A stretch of DNA of 64,000 bases from Panaeolus papilionaceus (GCA_015501605.1 JADNRZ010000050.1:1-64000), one strand, 5' to 3'. Shown: positions 48,019 to 60,669, counted from the stretch's first letter. The notes: a model not told the origin generated them from the letters alone. Made by a program: numbers and translations.

Positions 48019-49787
48019 GGTTAGAGCAAGCAACAGGAATTGTTGGAGTAAAGAAAGAAGTAGGTCGGGTTGAAATTTAGTAGTAGGTAGTGGTGATAAC
48101 GATCGGCTGCAACTGACACTTCACCTCGTGTATGACACGTGAGTTACAGTGTCGGGCGGAATCGTCTCTCGATGATAATTTTATCACACTGTGATATACT
48201 CTATCTCACGGACCTCCATCTACGGAGCTAACCCAACAACTTACTTTACGTTGATGAGCCCCGCGCCCACAAGCCCTGTTTTTGCGATTTTGCGCGATTT
48301 CTGCAACCCATCGCGCACTCGCCTACGTCACGGTGCCAGAATCAAGCACACACATTATCGCATCCACCATGAATTCCCGCATCTTATGGAATTTCGTAAC
48401 CCATTCATCCGATTCCTCCCCAGATTCAGCATCTGACTTTTTGTTTTGTTTCGTTTCGTCTCAGCAGTCTCTCAACATCGCCAGCTGTGTCTGGCTTATT
48501 TTTTCGTCTTATTTCGTATTTCAGTCATCTCCTAGTCGTTCTAAGTAGCCACGGTCGCTTGCTTTTGTATTCAGTCGCCGCCGTCGGTTCTAGTCTCCGT
48601 CAGTCCCAGTCTTCGTTATATACAACTCCAAGCCGTCCAAGGTCGCCGTTGTCGAGGTCTGCCTCAGTTCAAGTCTTTCCAGCATCGTATATCTCGTCGT
48701 TTCATCCCTCAGCGTAGCCGCCCCCAACCTGAACCTCGTCTTTCCCGTCTCAGTTTACCTCTCTTAACCACAGCTCTCCGGACCCCACGTACTTGTAGTT
48801 GAGCGTACCATCATCTTATCATTTACGCCACCATCGCCCTCACACCTATCCCATCCATCCACCATCTCATTGTTTTTGTTTTGTTTCCATTTGTCATCCC
48901 ACCTCGCGCGCTAATCAGCGTACTCAATACGAACCCATGTTACTGATGTTCAAGGCCCAAGGACAATGACATGTTCATTGCCAAAGGAAATAGCCTGGGT
49001 GGCCACCCTCATAGAGAAATGACACAATGCCCACAACTTGCGGTTCCCTTGCTCATAGTGAACATCGAAAGCGACTCGTTCATGACCCTGCATTTAATTG
49101 AACGGGTACCGATATGGATAGGGTGCTCAGAGGGAGCAAAAGCATTGTTGAAACGATCTATGTATATGCATGCATGTTGACCAACGGAGAAAAGATTCTG
49201 GTGGGCGGTGGAAAAAAAAGAGATAGATGATAGGTTGTGGAGCAGAGACAATACCTCCCCACTGCATGTTGACGTGACTCCGTGGTGGGGTCAATTTAAC
49301 TTTCATTGTCTATCTTTCATGACAAAAAGCTTGTACTTTTGCATATAAAAAGGCCCAACAGTTTAACTATTTTCAATCAACGAAATGCGGAATTGAAACA
49401 GAGACAATAAGATACGAGTCATATCTGTTGTCTGCGAAGCGTGCGCAGCGCTCAAATAATCATCAAGATGAGAGGATCAATGTGGAATTGCAGGGAAAAA
49501 TACAGAAGCTCGTAGGATATACAATGAGGATGATAAAAGTACATGACACGTAAAAGTGACTATAAAATCGACAATGTTTTGACAAGAGCCAGCGAACTTG
49601 CCAGTGGGGGATAAAATGAAAGAGATGGAAACAGAATCATGTAGTATAATATGACAGGAAGAACATGTAAAAAAAGAATTGAACGGCCATAGTCGAGTTC
49701 TGATATCTGAATGAAGAAGAGTCAGAGACGCGCTATTAGAAACAGGATGAATAATCAAATAAGGACAGACCAGGTGTACTTACCACA
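48019..49787. other. Intergenic, promoter side of copy 3
   Basis: Part of the sequence (48460-48615) resembles 44395-44530. Pyrimidine-rich, no gene seen. Confidence 0.45.
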
Positions 49788-51164
49788 TCACTTCTCACGC
49801 TTGGACGGCTCAACTCCATGGCGCTTTGGAGCATAGACCAAAGGACGAAGGAGACCTTTGAGCGAAAGCTTTTGAGATGACACCAGTAAAACGTCAGTGC
49901 CATCAGAGACTTCCAGCTCGTGTTCCCATTGCCAGTAGAGAACTTTGTACTTGAGGTTGGGAGCCATCGTGTTCGCTGCGATTGACTTGCGGAGATGCTG
50001 AGCGGCGAGCCTGAATTCAACTGGCAGTGGTCCAAAGTCGACGAACTGCCTAATGAACTTCGTGAGCGTCTCCTGATTCTCTCCATGATTCTTCTCGAGA
50101 ATGGCTTTGAGGTTGGCGTCGGTTTGCGTTGCAGGTTGGGCCAGGTCTGACTCAATCATTTGTTTGGCCTGAAGAGCACGCTCGATGCGCTCGTGAAGAT
50201 CTTGGTAGAGATTCGGGGACGTTGAAGCTTCGGGCTGGGAAAACGCGCTGCAAAAACCTGCGCTGAAATCCAGTGCTTTCAAAGCAGAGCTCTTTGTGTT
50301 CTTAAATCGAGTTATGGATACCCTCTGCTGTCCAAAAAAGCCCTACATCAACGAATTCAATAACATCAGGAGACCACAGAAAAACTTCACTCATTACCTT
50401 GCAAACTTCATCTCTCAGTTGTTTAAAGTTGGACTCTGCTCGTCTCTGAGTCCTTTCATTGTGCAGCGTATCCCACATAGTGGTTACAAATGTCACCAAG
50501 CTATGATCGTCTCCAGGTGCTAGAAGCTGCTTCAGCATCTGAATTGTCCTGCGTCGACTTCCTGGTAATCGCGTTTCGGTAATGGGAGTCAAAAATAGTA
50601 CTCCGTAAACATATTCTAAACTAAGGGAATAAATTGATTAAATAGAACGTGCTAGACGGAGGGAATTGTCTTACGCGTTGTCCTTGAGCCACTTTTTTAC
50701 CATGCTGATAATTTCAAACTCGGAGATCTTCGAGTCCGAAAAACCGGGGGTGTCAATGAGATATACTGGCTGAAGTTTACCCATTACTCTTGACATGACA
50801 TTCACGAGGCGGTAGGTATTGAGAGTCTGTGTATACCCCGCCAGTTGATCCTTAGATATTGAGAGTTCCTGAGATTCCTCCGCCAGCGCCTCAATGAACT
50901 TGAGATGCGTCAATGCCAGAGCATTCAGTTATCCTGGGTTTCCATGAAATAGACGATCCTTGACTTACTGAGCTTTTACCGGCTCCTGTGGGTCCCATAA
51001 CGCTAGATAACTCACTCAATAAACATATGTTGAAGCAGAAGTATCTGTACGGCTCATACATACAGATAGCGGATTGGGTACGGGTTGTGGGGGATGCGAC
51101 CAGTCACAGGTTCGATAGAAATATCACCCGTGATTTGATGCTTGCGGAGTTTGGGAAATTCCAT
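49788..51164 (-). CDS. P-loop GTPase, family copy 4 (intact)
   Basis: Exons on the minus strand are 51164-51064, 51002-50969, 50898-50675, 50620-50398 and about 50327-49788, giving about 373 residues. The last acceptor may be three bases further in. G1 reads VMGPTGAGKSS on the 34-nt exon, G3 reads DTPGFSDSK, and the G4-region motif is VTFVTTMWDT. The first four exons sum to 582 nt, the same as in copy 3. The C terminus is longer and ends in a Lys/Arg-rich segment (APKRHGVEPSKREK), which might contact membranes or nucleic acid. The relic at 61331 is closest to this copy. Confidence 0.85.
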
Positions 51165-52841
51165 GACAAGATTATTAGAGAGTAAGCGAGACTAGGGAAG
51201 TGTAGGTGGTGCTCAATTGACGAGATGACGAGCGTTGGAAGCAAGGTGTGGTCAATAGTTGGATCCGTGTCAAACAGGAGGCCAGCGTACCAATTGCCTC
51301 GTTTCCCTGATTGTCTTTATCTTGGCGCACAACAACAATGGTCTTTGGTGAGAGAGATGTGAGCGGGAATAGCTCGCATCACGAAGTGAGGCGGTGCTTT
51401 GGCTCGGTAGACCAGAAATAGAATAATCTAAGCTTATGATTGGAGAAGGAGAACGTGCGTCCACATAGGGGTCATTGGACTATCGTCTAATTAGCTGGAA
51501 TACCGATCCCACCAGAACTTAGCATTGATAGTAAAGATAGTAACAAAACCTTTTTCTACAACGACCACCGTCTCAGACTTGCAGCGTTAGTCGAAACATC
51601 GACTCTAACCGTCTGGAAAACCCGAATAACGAGAGAATAAATGGAACCTCATTATATCTGAGAGTGCGAGAACCAGTCACTAGACGAATGATACAGAAAG
51701 TGGTCATGAGCCAAGGTACGCGATAGTGTAATGTACATTTATATATAAATCTAATTATGCGAAAGGACGACTGTCATCCCTGGTTTGAAAATCTTGACAG
51801 TCGCCGCTGGCGTTTCTGTCGAAACGACGATTCAGACAAGCCCGATACCCAGTTTCCCATGCCAGTATCCGTGCGTGTGATATACACGGTTATTATGGGG
51901 TCAGGGTTAAATTCATAAATATATCTGAATAGGATTAGTATTGGGCTGCGACGCTACAGGATTGGTGATGCTGTGACTGGGGACGAGAAAGTGGGATGGA
52001 ACGGGAAGGTGGTGACGCGGAAGATGGAAGGCAAGGTGGATGTGTGGTGAAACAGGAATGAAGACGAAGGACGAATACGAAGAAAGTGACAATGAACGCT
52101 AACGAAAGTGCTCGCGGACACCGGACGCCGACGAAGGACTAAATACGAGCACGAAAATACAAAATATCAGGGGAAAGGTCGTTGTATTCGTTATAAACTA
52201 CGTGCATGACAACTAAAACATAGAAAATCATGGAAATAAAAGGAAAATCCTGGCATCCAGGGAAACGAAGAGCGCGCGACGCGTGAACGATGTGCTGATG
52301 CGAATACCGACGCCGGGCTCATCAGCGGCGATACACTTCTTCGAATATAGAGAAGCCAATGCAAACAAACACGAAAGAAGAGGGTGATGATGTGAAAATG
52401 AAGATCAACCCACATCTCGCAATCGCGATGGATCAAGATGTCGATCGTGTGGATAATTTAAGGTCGACTGTGGACCCAGGAAGATGAAGGGACGATCAAG
52501 TTTCATGACAGCGCTTAGCAGTAGGATTTATCAAAGATGTGATCTTGCGTCTTTCCGTTCGCTCATCATCCAGAGGAGGTAGTAGCCTAGAGGCTACAGC
52601 TTGGGGGTGGAAAGAGGGCGATGGCCCGAAGACCACTGCCCCACTTCCCAGGTCAAGAGCCAATGGTCGGATGAGGATGCGCCCCCAAAGCGAGCAAGGC
52701 CGCCCAGCCGATGACGAACATTGGCTCGCCCCAAACGGCGGGTGAGAGAAGCGTACCTAATAGCCTATATGCCACATAGCTTGTCTGTGGACCAACAAGC
52801 AGGTATAAAAAACCCATGCAGCGAGATGTTAGGATCGCTAG
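51165..52841. other. Intergenic, no recognised gene
   Basis: Short frames only. The part 52560-52750 is G+C-rich and has hairpins such as GTAGCC-TAGA-GGCTAC, leading into the array that follows. Confidence 0.45.
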
Positions 52842-53404
52842 TGGGTGTGTAAACCCAGGTGCACGATGTCAGACATCACGAGGTGTGTAAAACCCCGAGG
52901 GACCCGTTAGAGTCATGAGATAATAGGGTGCGTAAACCAAAGGCGAAACATTAGAATCGCAGGGGTGTGTAAACCCCGACAGGTGTGTAAACCTGTGAAA
53001 AATGGGTGTGTAAACCCAGACGCGAGACGTTAGACATCGCGGAGGTGTGTAAACCTCAAGTTAAAAGGGTGTGTAAACCCAGTTGCGAAACGTTAGATCG
53101 CGGGGGTGTGTAAACCCCAATGGGTGTGTAAACCCGGCTGACGACATGTTAAAGTCGCAGAAGGTGGTGATAACCACCGAGTAATTGGGTATGTAAACCC
53201 AAGCGCGAGACGTTAGAATCGCAGGAGTGGTGGTGACCACTCCAAGGGGTGTGTAAACCCGCCCCATGACACATTAAGAGTCATGAAGAAGTGGTGTTAA
53301 CCGCATAATGGGTGTGTAGACCACAGGGGACCCGTTAGAGTCATAGGAATGGTGTTAACCATAGGTATGGGTGTGTAAACCCAAAGGACCCGTTAGAGTC
53401 ATGA
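52842..53404. repeat. Array of two alternating hairpin types with covarying stems
   Basis: About 18 hairpins of type 1 share a GGT(GTGTAA)ACC core while the outer stem pairs vary together: TGGGT/ACCCA, ACAGGT/ACCTGT, GAGGT/ACCTC, GGGGT/ACCCC, GGTGGT/ACCACC, GGAGTGGT/ACCACTCC, ATGGT/ACCAT. Between many of them lies type 2, with a loop like ACGTTAGA and stems GCGA/TCGC, CGAC/GTCG, CATGAC/GTCATG or GAC/GTC. Spacing is irregular, about 15-45 bases. No frame runs through it in a meaningful way. Paired changes argue for a selected or copied secondary structure rather than a simple minisatellite. Confidence 0.85.
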
Positions 53405-53966
53405 TAGGCCATGGCGAATCCCCCCCAATCGACACGCCAGCATCAAACAGAGGTCATAATCACATATTGGTGGGCATGTGGACCGGTGGTTTTGATGTTA
53501 GCTGACGCGCTGGGCGCAGACAGTTTCGCATCCAAAGAGAGATCCGGTTGTGTTGGAGGGTTTGAGAGGTAGAAGAGGGAGGATACGAGGAAGAGTAGCT
53601 GATGGCGAGATGTGGTGAATGGATCATTGGATAGTGATAAAGACAGGGTGTGATGATTGGGGACAAGGGAGGAATATTGGATAGCGATGGGTAGAGGTTG
53701 AGGGGGATGTAGAGAAGGGGAGATTGTCATATGGTATTGCTTACCTGCGATTCTTGAGGTCTGGTGTAATCGGGATTGGGGTGACTGCTTGAGTTTGGCC
53801 AAGCGAGTATGAGAAGAATATCAATCGCCCTACTGACGTAGGTGGAGAAGTGTTCAGGGAGTGTCCTGCAAGGAGTGGAGGGGGGAGATATGTTGCGTTA
53901 TGAGGAAATGATGGGATACGCATCTGATTTTAGCCATCTCGTATTCCTGGTTGGCTTAGGGAAAGG
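53405..53966. other. Left flank of the Copia element
   Basis: Minus-strand frames (53443-53802, 53741-53923) have splice-like GTAAGC near 53747 and might be the end of a gene cut by the Copia insertion, whose other part would lie at 58910-59410. I could not rebuild a convincing protein. Confidence 0.35.
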
Positions 53967-54400
53967 TGTTGATTTATTCTCGCTGACTCTCGTAGTCAGT
54001 GATGGACCTGTAGCTTATTACTTACATTCTTACATTATAAATATTCATTCTTATATTATTCATGACCGAGGCTCTTATTCATACAAGTAGTCAGTATATT
54101 ATTCATACACATGGGTTACTGACTCGAGTACTAGGTATATAAACTGTATGTACATACACGAATACATTTTATCTTTATTACCTATACTTTAAGCATTACC
54201 TGCGAATTCGTTTGCATGTATTTGCGTATTTCCCTATCCATGCACTTGCTTTTGTCATTCTGCATTTTGAAATGATTCTATTGCAAATCCGGTTTTTTTT
54301 CTACCGTTTGCTTGGTCCATCGATTTCCACATACCATTCACTGGTAGCCGTAGCGAAGCGAGGCACTGGCCTTGTTCTACTTAATTATCTGCGCACAACA
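53967..54400 (+). repeat. Copia left LTR, with insertion
   Basis: It carries the sequence of the right LTR interrupted after TTTATCTTTATT. A TATA box, TATATAAA, lies at about 54136-54143. Confidence 0.93.
54179..54375. repeat. 197-bp insertion in the Copia left LTR
   Basis: This stretch is absent from the right LTR. It has no clear inverted ends and no clear target duplication. Boundaries are uncertain by a few bases because TT occurs on both sides. Confidence 0.75.
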
Positions 54401-54419
54401 GGTTATGGGCCCCGCGCTC
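54401..54419 (+). other. Copia primer binding site, half-tRNA type
   Basis: GGTTATGGGCCCCGCGCTC directly follows the LTR. It resembles the complement of the anticodon arm of eukaryotic initiator Met tRNA (GGGCCCATAACC), as in Drosophila copia and yeast Ty5, which use an internally cut tRNA as primer. It does not begin with TGG, as a 3'-end primer site would. Confidence 0.75.
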
Positions 54420-54511
54420 TAAACCTATAACCAGTAGCACTTACCTATTTTGTCTAACCTCGCACCCAAACCGCTCCACTCCATTCTTACTCCAATTGCC
54501 AAGCCGAAACT

Positions 54512-57500
54512 ATGCCCGAGGACACTATGAGCTCTTCAGGCGGCTATCGAATCGAATTGCTGAAGGCCGACAACTGGCTGCCGTGGAAACAACGCATGCA
54601 GGCCATTTTACGCGACCTCGGACTGGACAAGTACATCAAGGAAGATGCAGAAGCACCAGGATCAGAGAAGATAACGGAGAGGGAAACATGGCTTACTGGA
54701 GATGCGAAGGCAAGGACAAGGATTGAACTCGCCGTGGGAGACGGTGAGATGATCCACATCACAGGAGCGGGAAGCGCAAAGGAGATGTGGAAGAGGCTCA
54801 GCCAGGTTAAGGAACCGAAGGGAGCACTTGGAATTATGGCAGCGCGACGGGCGCTATTTCGAGCACAGGCTGAAGAAGGATTTGTTATGATTGAACACAT
54901 CACTCACCTCTGAACCCTCCAGAACCAATTACACGCTATGGGAAACTTAATCGATGACAAGGATTTTCTCATGCTCCTCATCACCTCGTTACCTGAGTCC
55001 TGGGACAACTACACCTCGGGATTCTTTGGATCCAACGGAAACACGCCCACCATTTCGTCGTATGAGCTCGTGTCTTTGCTTATTGAAGAAGACCAACGAA
55101 GGAAGGGACGCCAGGAGTCGATGGGAACGAGTATGCAGGCTGGGAAGGGTCGAGGTGGAGGTGGGAAAGGCTCGAAGTCGGACAAGGAGTGCTACAACTG
55201 TCGAAAGAAGGGTCATATTAGGGAGGATTGTTGGGCTAAAGGTGGTGGAAAGGAAGGACAAGGACCGAAGGGAAGGAAAGGACCTCACCGATCACACCAA
55301 GCCTCCGAAAATTCCTATTCCATCAATGAGGCCGCTTACACAGCTGTCTCGATGCATTCACGCGCTTTCAATCCCAACGACTGGTACCTCGATAGCGGAT
55401 CAACAACTCATATTTGCACAGACAGGAACGCTTTTCTTGACTACAAACCAATCGCCAACTCAACTATTGATGGTATTGGTGGATCAGCAAGGGTAGAGGG
55501 TCGAGGCAGGGTGTATGTGGACTTCAACATTAACGGTAACACCATTCGGCATAATCTACAGGATGTACTACACGTTCCAAGCGCCCCCAACTGTCTTATA
55601 TCAGCAGCACGAATCGACGAAGCTGGAGGAACAGTGAAAACAGGGGGAGGAAAGGCTCAGATTTTGGATGGGAAGGAGAGGGTCATTGGTGAGGGAACTA
55701 AACAGGAAAGGTTATACCTGATGATGGCCAAAACTCACATCCCCGAACGACACCATGCCCACCTTTCATCAACCTCGAAGCCCAGTTGGGACCAATGGCA
55801 TCGCAGATATGGTCATATTGCGATTTCGGCGCTGGAGAAGCTGAGGAAGGGAGGTATGGTTAATGGTTTTGACGTGGATCCAACCTCGGTACCCTCACTC
55901 ACCTGCGAATCGTGCATTCAAGCCAAACTGGCGCATCGACCATTCCCAAAAGAGGCTCAACATCGATCTGACAAACCGGGAGAACGCTTCATGGGCGACG
56001 TTTGGGGACCAACCGACAAACCCTCATCATCTCGAATGAAATACTTCATCAGTTTCACAGACGACGCCACTCGCTACGTTACGGTTCTATTTTTACATGA
56101 CAAATCGGAAGCCTACAAGGAGATTGAAGGTCACATACAGAAGCTGAAGAAGATGGGACGTTCACCACGCTATATGCGATTCGACAATGGCAAGGAGCTC
56201 ATAAACTCGAAGCTGAAGGAGTTAGCAAGGAAGGAGGGGATTGAAATCGAACCAACTGCACCATACTCACCTTCACAAAACGGAGTTGCCGAACGATTCA
56301 ACAGGACACTTCTGGAGTTGGGTAGGGCGATGTTAATCGCCAAGAAGCTTCCATTCTTCCTCTGGGACGAGGCTGTGGCGCATGCGGCTTACCTACGAAA
56401 CAGAGCGCCTACCAGAGCACTGGATGGACACACACCTTACGAGGCATGGCACGGGACGAAGCCCAATGTCTCTCACCTTCAGGAGTTCGGTTCAGACGTC
56501 TGGGTGTTGGATGAGGGACGATCTTCGAAGCTGGCACCGTTTGCTAACAAGATGGTACTTGTAGGATTTCTGGACGGCTCCAAATCGATCAAATACTACG
56601 ACCCCAAGAAGAGGAATGTCAAAGTATCGAGGAATTTCGCCTTCAACAAAGACGACGAACTTAGGGAGTTGCAGTGGGGAGAGATACCTGGTTTGCACGC
56701 TGAGGGGGAGTTAGAGGGAGTTCCAGCATCGCAACCAGCACCAGCAACTCAACAGCCGATCCAAACACCTACAGAGGAACGCCAGCATTCGATTCTAACA
56801 CCAGAAGACATACCACTACCGGAAAACGACGCAGAACTCACCGAAGAACCGACCAAACGAACGCTCCGACACAGTACCATGAATGACCAGACTAACTACA
56901 AGAAATTGGGCAACCCAAACGCCAGGAAAGCGCCCATGCGATACACACCTTCTCCATCAGCATCACCAGCTCCTATTGACCGACATACCGAATCCTCGAA
57001 GGCCAAAGTCAAGCTACGAAGTCAAGCTCACCTTTCTGTCGAAACTCAGCCTATCGAATACGCTTTCATGGCACAAACCCGATCGGCCAATATTCCTCGA
57101 ACGATTTTCGAAGCACGGAACGGATCGAATGGAGAGGAATGGGATGCAGCAGCAGATGAGGAGATGGAGACTCATGCAACGATGGGAACCTGGGTATTGG
57201 GAGAGTTGCCAGAGGGAAGGACAGCGCTGGAACCGAGATGGGTGTTTGCGGAGAAGGAGGATGAGTTGGGACGAGTGGTAAAGCGGAAGGCAAGGCTTGT
57301 GGCGAAGGGTTTCACTCAGGTTCCAGGTCAGGACTACGATTATGACGGTACATTCGCTCCAGTCATGCGCTTCGACACACTCCGCACCATCCTTGCACTC
57401 TCAGCAACCCGGAATCTCAAATTACGACAATTCGATGTCAAAGGCGCGTACCTGCACGGCAAACTGAAGGAACCAATCTATATGAAGCAACCGCCCGGCT

Positions 57501-58678
57501 ACGAGGACGGCACCAATCGAGTCTGTGTACTCCAACGAGCAATCTACGGACTCAAGCAGGCAGGAAACGTTTGGAATGGAGAACTCAACGATAAGCTCAC
57601 GTCTCTCAACTTCACTCGTCTAAAAACCGACTATTCATGCTATATTCGACGTGACGGCGACGATTTCACCATTCTGGTCATCTGGGTCGACGATATCATT
57701 TCCGCCTCAACAAACGACGCCTTAAACGACCAAGTCGAACGTGAATTAAACAAATTCTTCACACTCAAGACCTTGGGTCAACCGAAACTCATAGTGGGTA
57801 TTCAAGTTCATCAGAAACATCATTCCATTTCGCTCTCTCAATCCCACTATATCGACAAACTACTCGAACGTTTCCGGCTCCAAGAAGCCAACCCCGTATC
57901 CACCCCAATAGATCAAAACGTCAAACTGGACGATCCCGAGGAAACAGAGGACGACTCAGACCCTACCGAATCCGATTTGCGCGCTTCACACAGCTACGCT
58001 GCGCTTATCGGCTCACTCATGTACTTGGCGCTCGGTACACGACCTGACATCGCATTCGCAGTCACTAAACTTGCTCAATTCACTTCCAACCCTCAACCGC
58101 GCCACTGGACTGCTGTCAAACGAGTCTTTCGGTATCTCAAAGGTACCAAACACCACCAACTCACCTACGGTGACGTTGATGAAGAATTATTGGACGGACA
58201 GCTAAGTATCTTCACCGACGCTGACTGGGCCAACGATCCAGACCGCAAATCCATCAGCGGCTACGTTGTGATGATGGCAGGGGGAGCTGTTGCGTGGAAC
58301 ACGAAGAAACAGAGTGTAGTGGCACTCTCTACAGCCGAAGCAGAGTACATTGCCGCCGCTCACTCAGCCAAGCAAGTGATCTGGCACCGGCACTTATTTG
58401 AGGAACTTGGTCTCGACTTACCAAGTACCTCCACCGTTTTCTGTGACAACCAAGCCGCTACCGCTATCGCGCATCACCCCGAGTTTCACGCACGCACCAA
58501 GCATATCGACTTATCTTATCATTTTCTTCGAGATTTAATCAGCCGCGGGACACTCAACCTCGTTTATGTCCAATCAGGACTCAACCTCGCCGACATATTC
58601 ACTAAAGGTTTACCACGCCCTCAGCATCAAAACCTCTCGTACGAAATTGGAGTTGTCGCGAGAAAGGGGGAGTGTTGA
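54512..58678 (+). pseudogene. Copia gag-pol polyprotein with one nonsense codon
   Basis: From Met at 54512 the frame runs 1388 codons, interrupted only by TGA at 54911-54913 (codon 134), where Arg is expected in HLRTLQNQL. The capsid part has the UBN2-like motif WLPWKQRMQAIL. The zinc knuckle C-x2-C-x4-H-x4-C begins at residue 227 and the protease DSG at 294. The integrase starts with an H/C region (HRRYGHI to CESCIQAK), has the first Asp at 496 and the SPSQNGVAERFNR motif. Reverse transcriptase has FDVKGAYLHG, YGLKQAG and catalytic WVDD at about 1060. RNase H has TDADWAND at about 1236. The stop codon lies inside the right LTR (TGTTGA). Reading through TGA, or a very recent mutation, would explain the otherwise perfect frame. 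Confidence 0.93.
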
Positions 58679-58909
58679 TTTATTCTCGCTGACTCTCGTA
58701 GTCAGTGATGGACCTGTAGCTTATTACTTACATTCTTACATTATAAATATTCATTCTTATATTATTCATGACCGAGGCTCTTATTCATACAAGTAGTCAG
58801 TATATTATTCATACACATGGGTTACTGACTCGAGTACTAGGTATATAAACTGTATGTACATACACGAATACATTTTATCTTTATTCTACTTAATTATCTG
58901 CGCACAACA
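58673..58909 (+). repeat. Copia right LTR
   Basis: 237 bp, TGTTG to CAACA, identical to the non-inserted parts of the left LTR. It contains TATATAAA at 58842 and a GACTCTCGTAGTCAG-type inverted motif near its start. Confidence 0.95.
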
Positions 58910-59987
58910 AAAGGGAGTAGCGGTGGTCCTCCAGTTTTGTAGCCCGTAGCTGGTCAGGGTAGAGAGTTATGAGGATCTGGTGGTCTCATAGACCCTCCTG
59001 GCGAAGAGTCGCCCGTCAATTCTTGCATTCTTTGTTCATGAAGTTGTCAGGTTGGTGAGGCGTCAGGTACAGGCTATGTTGCAGCTCAGTTAGTGTGCTG
59101 CAATGGGTGTCGACACAGATGCAGGTGATGAGCTGGCAGAGTATCAGTGTCGCCAGTGTTGTGGTGTCCCAATTAATGTGGGTCTTAGAAGGAGATGTAT
59201 CCAGAAATTAAAAGGATAAAGATATAGAGAGCCGAGCGAGAGACGCTGAACCGGCGAGAAAGCGAGGCGGTAAAGATAATACAGATACGGAGTGGAATGG
59301 ATGGCGAGTGTTGCGGCTCGCTCACGTGACCAAGAAGAGCGATCTGTGCGAGCACAGATCTTCTCAAGATCCTCGAGATCATAACGAAAGAACTTCGGTG
59401 GAGTGGTCATGGTGCGATCGTTGATTGAGACCAACACAAGGAAAAGACAAACACGAGCAGAGGCGAGAGCAAATGGAAGCATGGCAAGGAGACGAAGAAA
59501 CTCTGCAAAGGTTTACATCCACAGAAAGCAATCGCGTATCCAGGAAGGTTAGAAGTCACTAACCCGCAGCCCACGATCGACGTCAAACAGGAGGGTAATC
59601 CGATTCCGAGCGAAACTCAAGTGAGAACCATATCTAGGACTTAACACCAACCTATGAACCATCCAACCCAACCCAACCCAACCCGAAATCCAACTCACCA
59701 TTCATCCACAGACACGCACCATATTCAAGATATTTGCTTAGCACGCATGTGAGGATATTCAAGACGAATTCAGAACGAATATGGGATATTACGGAGCGTC
59801 AAAGTCTTACTCTGCTGCCAGGGAGGATGGATTACACCTTCATGATGACATCTAGTAGATTAGGTGAGCGTGAAAAGAGGAATGCGAGATGAGAAGCGCG
59901 AAGGGGAAGTGAGTAGGGGCGCAATGATGCCAATACAAACACAGACAAACGTGTCCTCGTTGTCGCGCCTGTCGGTTCAGCGGGCAC
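58910..59987. other. Right flank of Copia, no firm gene
   Basis: A minus-strand frame starting MTTPPKFFRYDLEDLEKICA (from 59409) has ordinary composition and may be a first exon of a gene cut by Copia. Splice continuation is not convincing. Confidence 0.35.
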
Positions 59988-60669
59988 TGATGTGCGCGCA
60001 ACGTCTTCAAATGCGGAAAACATACACACCCAATGACTGGAGTAATGTCAACGTCGCCTCGGAGGGCGCTCTGAGGGTGCGTGTGTGTGTTTCAGTAGGT
60101 AACTAGGCCTTCGTAGCGATGGAATGAAACGATATTTGAAGCAAACTTCGCTTCCTGAGACTGAAATCCAAAACTGAGAGACAAGGATCCAAATGTGGCC
60201 AAAAAGTGATTCAAGTCCGCATTTTTACGAATGCCTCTACACTAAATACAAACACGAAAGGAGGTAAACTACCAACTATGGTGGGTTCGAAATGGAGCAA
60301 GAAAGCGCCGAGGCGCTGCAGGAAGGGTTCAAAACAAAGGAATGAACTGAAAGTGGTAAAGAAGAGGTGGGGTAAAGTGAGGGGAGTTGGGAGTTGGACG
60401 ATGAAAAGAGGGTTTATATCGAAGTAAATGATGAATTAAACGGAGTTTAAACTCCGTAGGCGCCATAGGGTTCGCCCATTTTGTGTTGTGGCGGCTGATA
60501 GTAGTGATAACGAGCGACGCTCATATTGATAGCTGAACGCCTTGGGCAGGGAAATAAATCGTAATGACCGCAATGGGGTAAGCATTGAGGCGTGCAAAGC
60601 GCGCGCGTGTGTGTTGGTAAAATCCGAAAATGGTGCGTTTGCGGGTATAGGTGAGCGCGCTGCTTGTCA
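59988..60669 (-). repeat. Solo LTR-A, reverse orientation
   Basis: 682 bp, reading TGATGTGCGCGCAACG to GCTGCTTGTCA on the plus strand, which is the reverse complement of LTR-A (compare 62471-63145). No internal retrotransposon sequence adjoins it on either side, and no clear target duplication is seen. It is divergent from the other copies, so probably old. Confidence 0.8.

Larger units (their letters stand above)
53967..58909 (+). mobile_element. Copia-type LTR retrotransposon, nearly intact
   Basis: The element is flanked by the 5-bp duplication AAAGG. Its LTRs start TGTTG and end CAACA. The right LTR is 237 bp, and the left LTR is identical apart from a 197-bp insertion. Primer site, polyprotein and a purine run (GAGAAAGGGGGAG) before the right LTR are all in place. 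Domain order gag, protease, integrase, reverse transcriptase, RNase H defines Copia. Confidence 0.96.

Noticed and set aside
52842..53404. CRISPR array
   Set aside because: The genome is eukaryotic, the repeated parts vary with compensation, and there are no uniform repeats or unique spacers of constant length.
58910..59410. Host gene split by Copia
   Set aside because: Candidate exons on both sides of the element do not join into a convincing protein; kept only as a remark in the flank entries.
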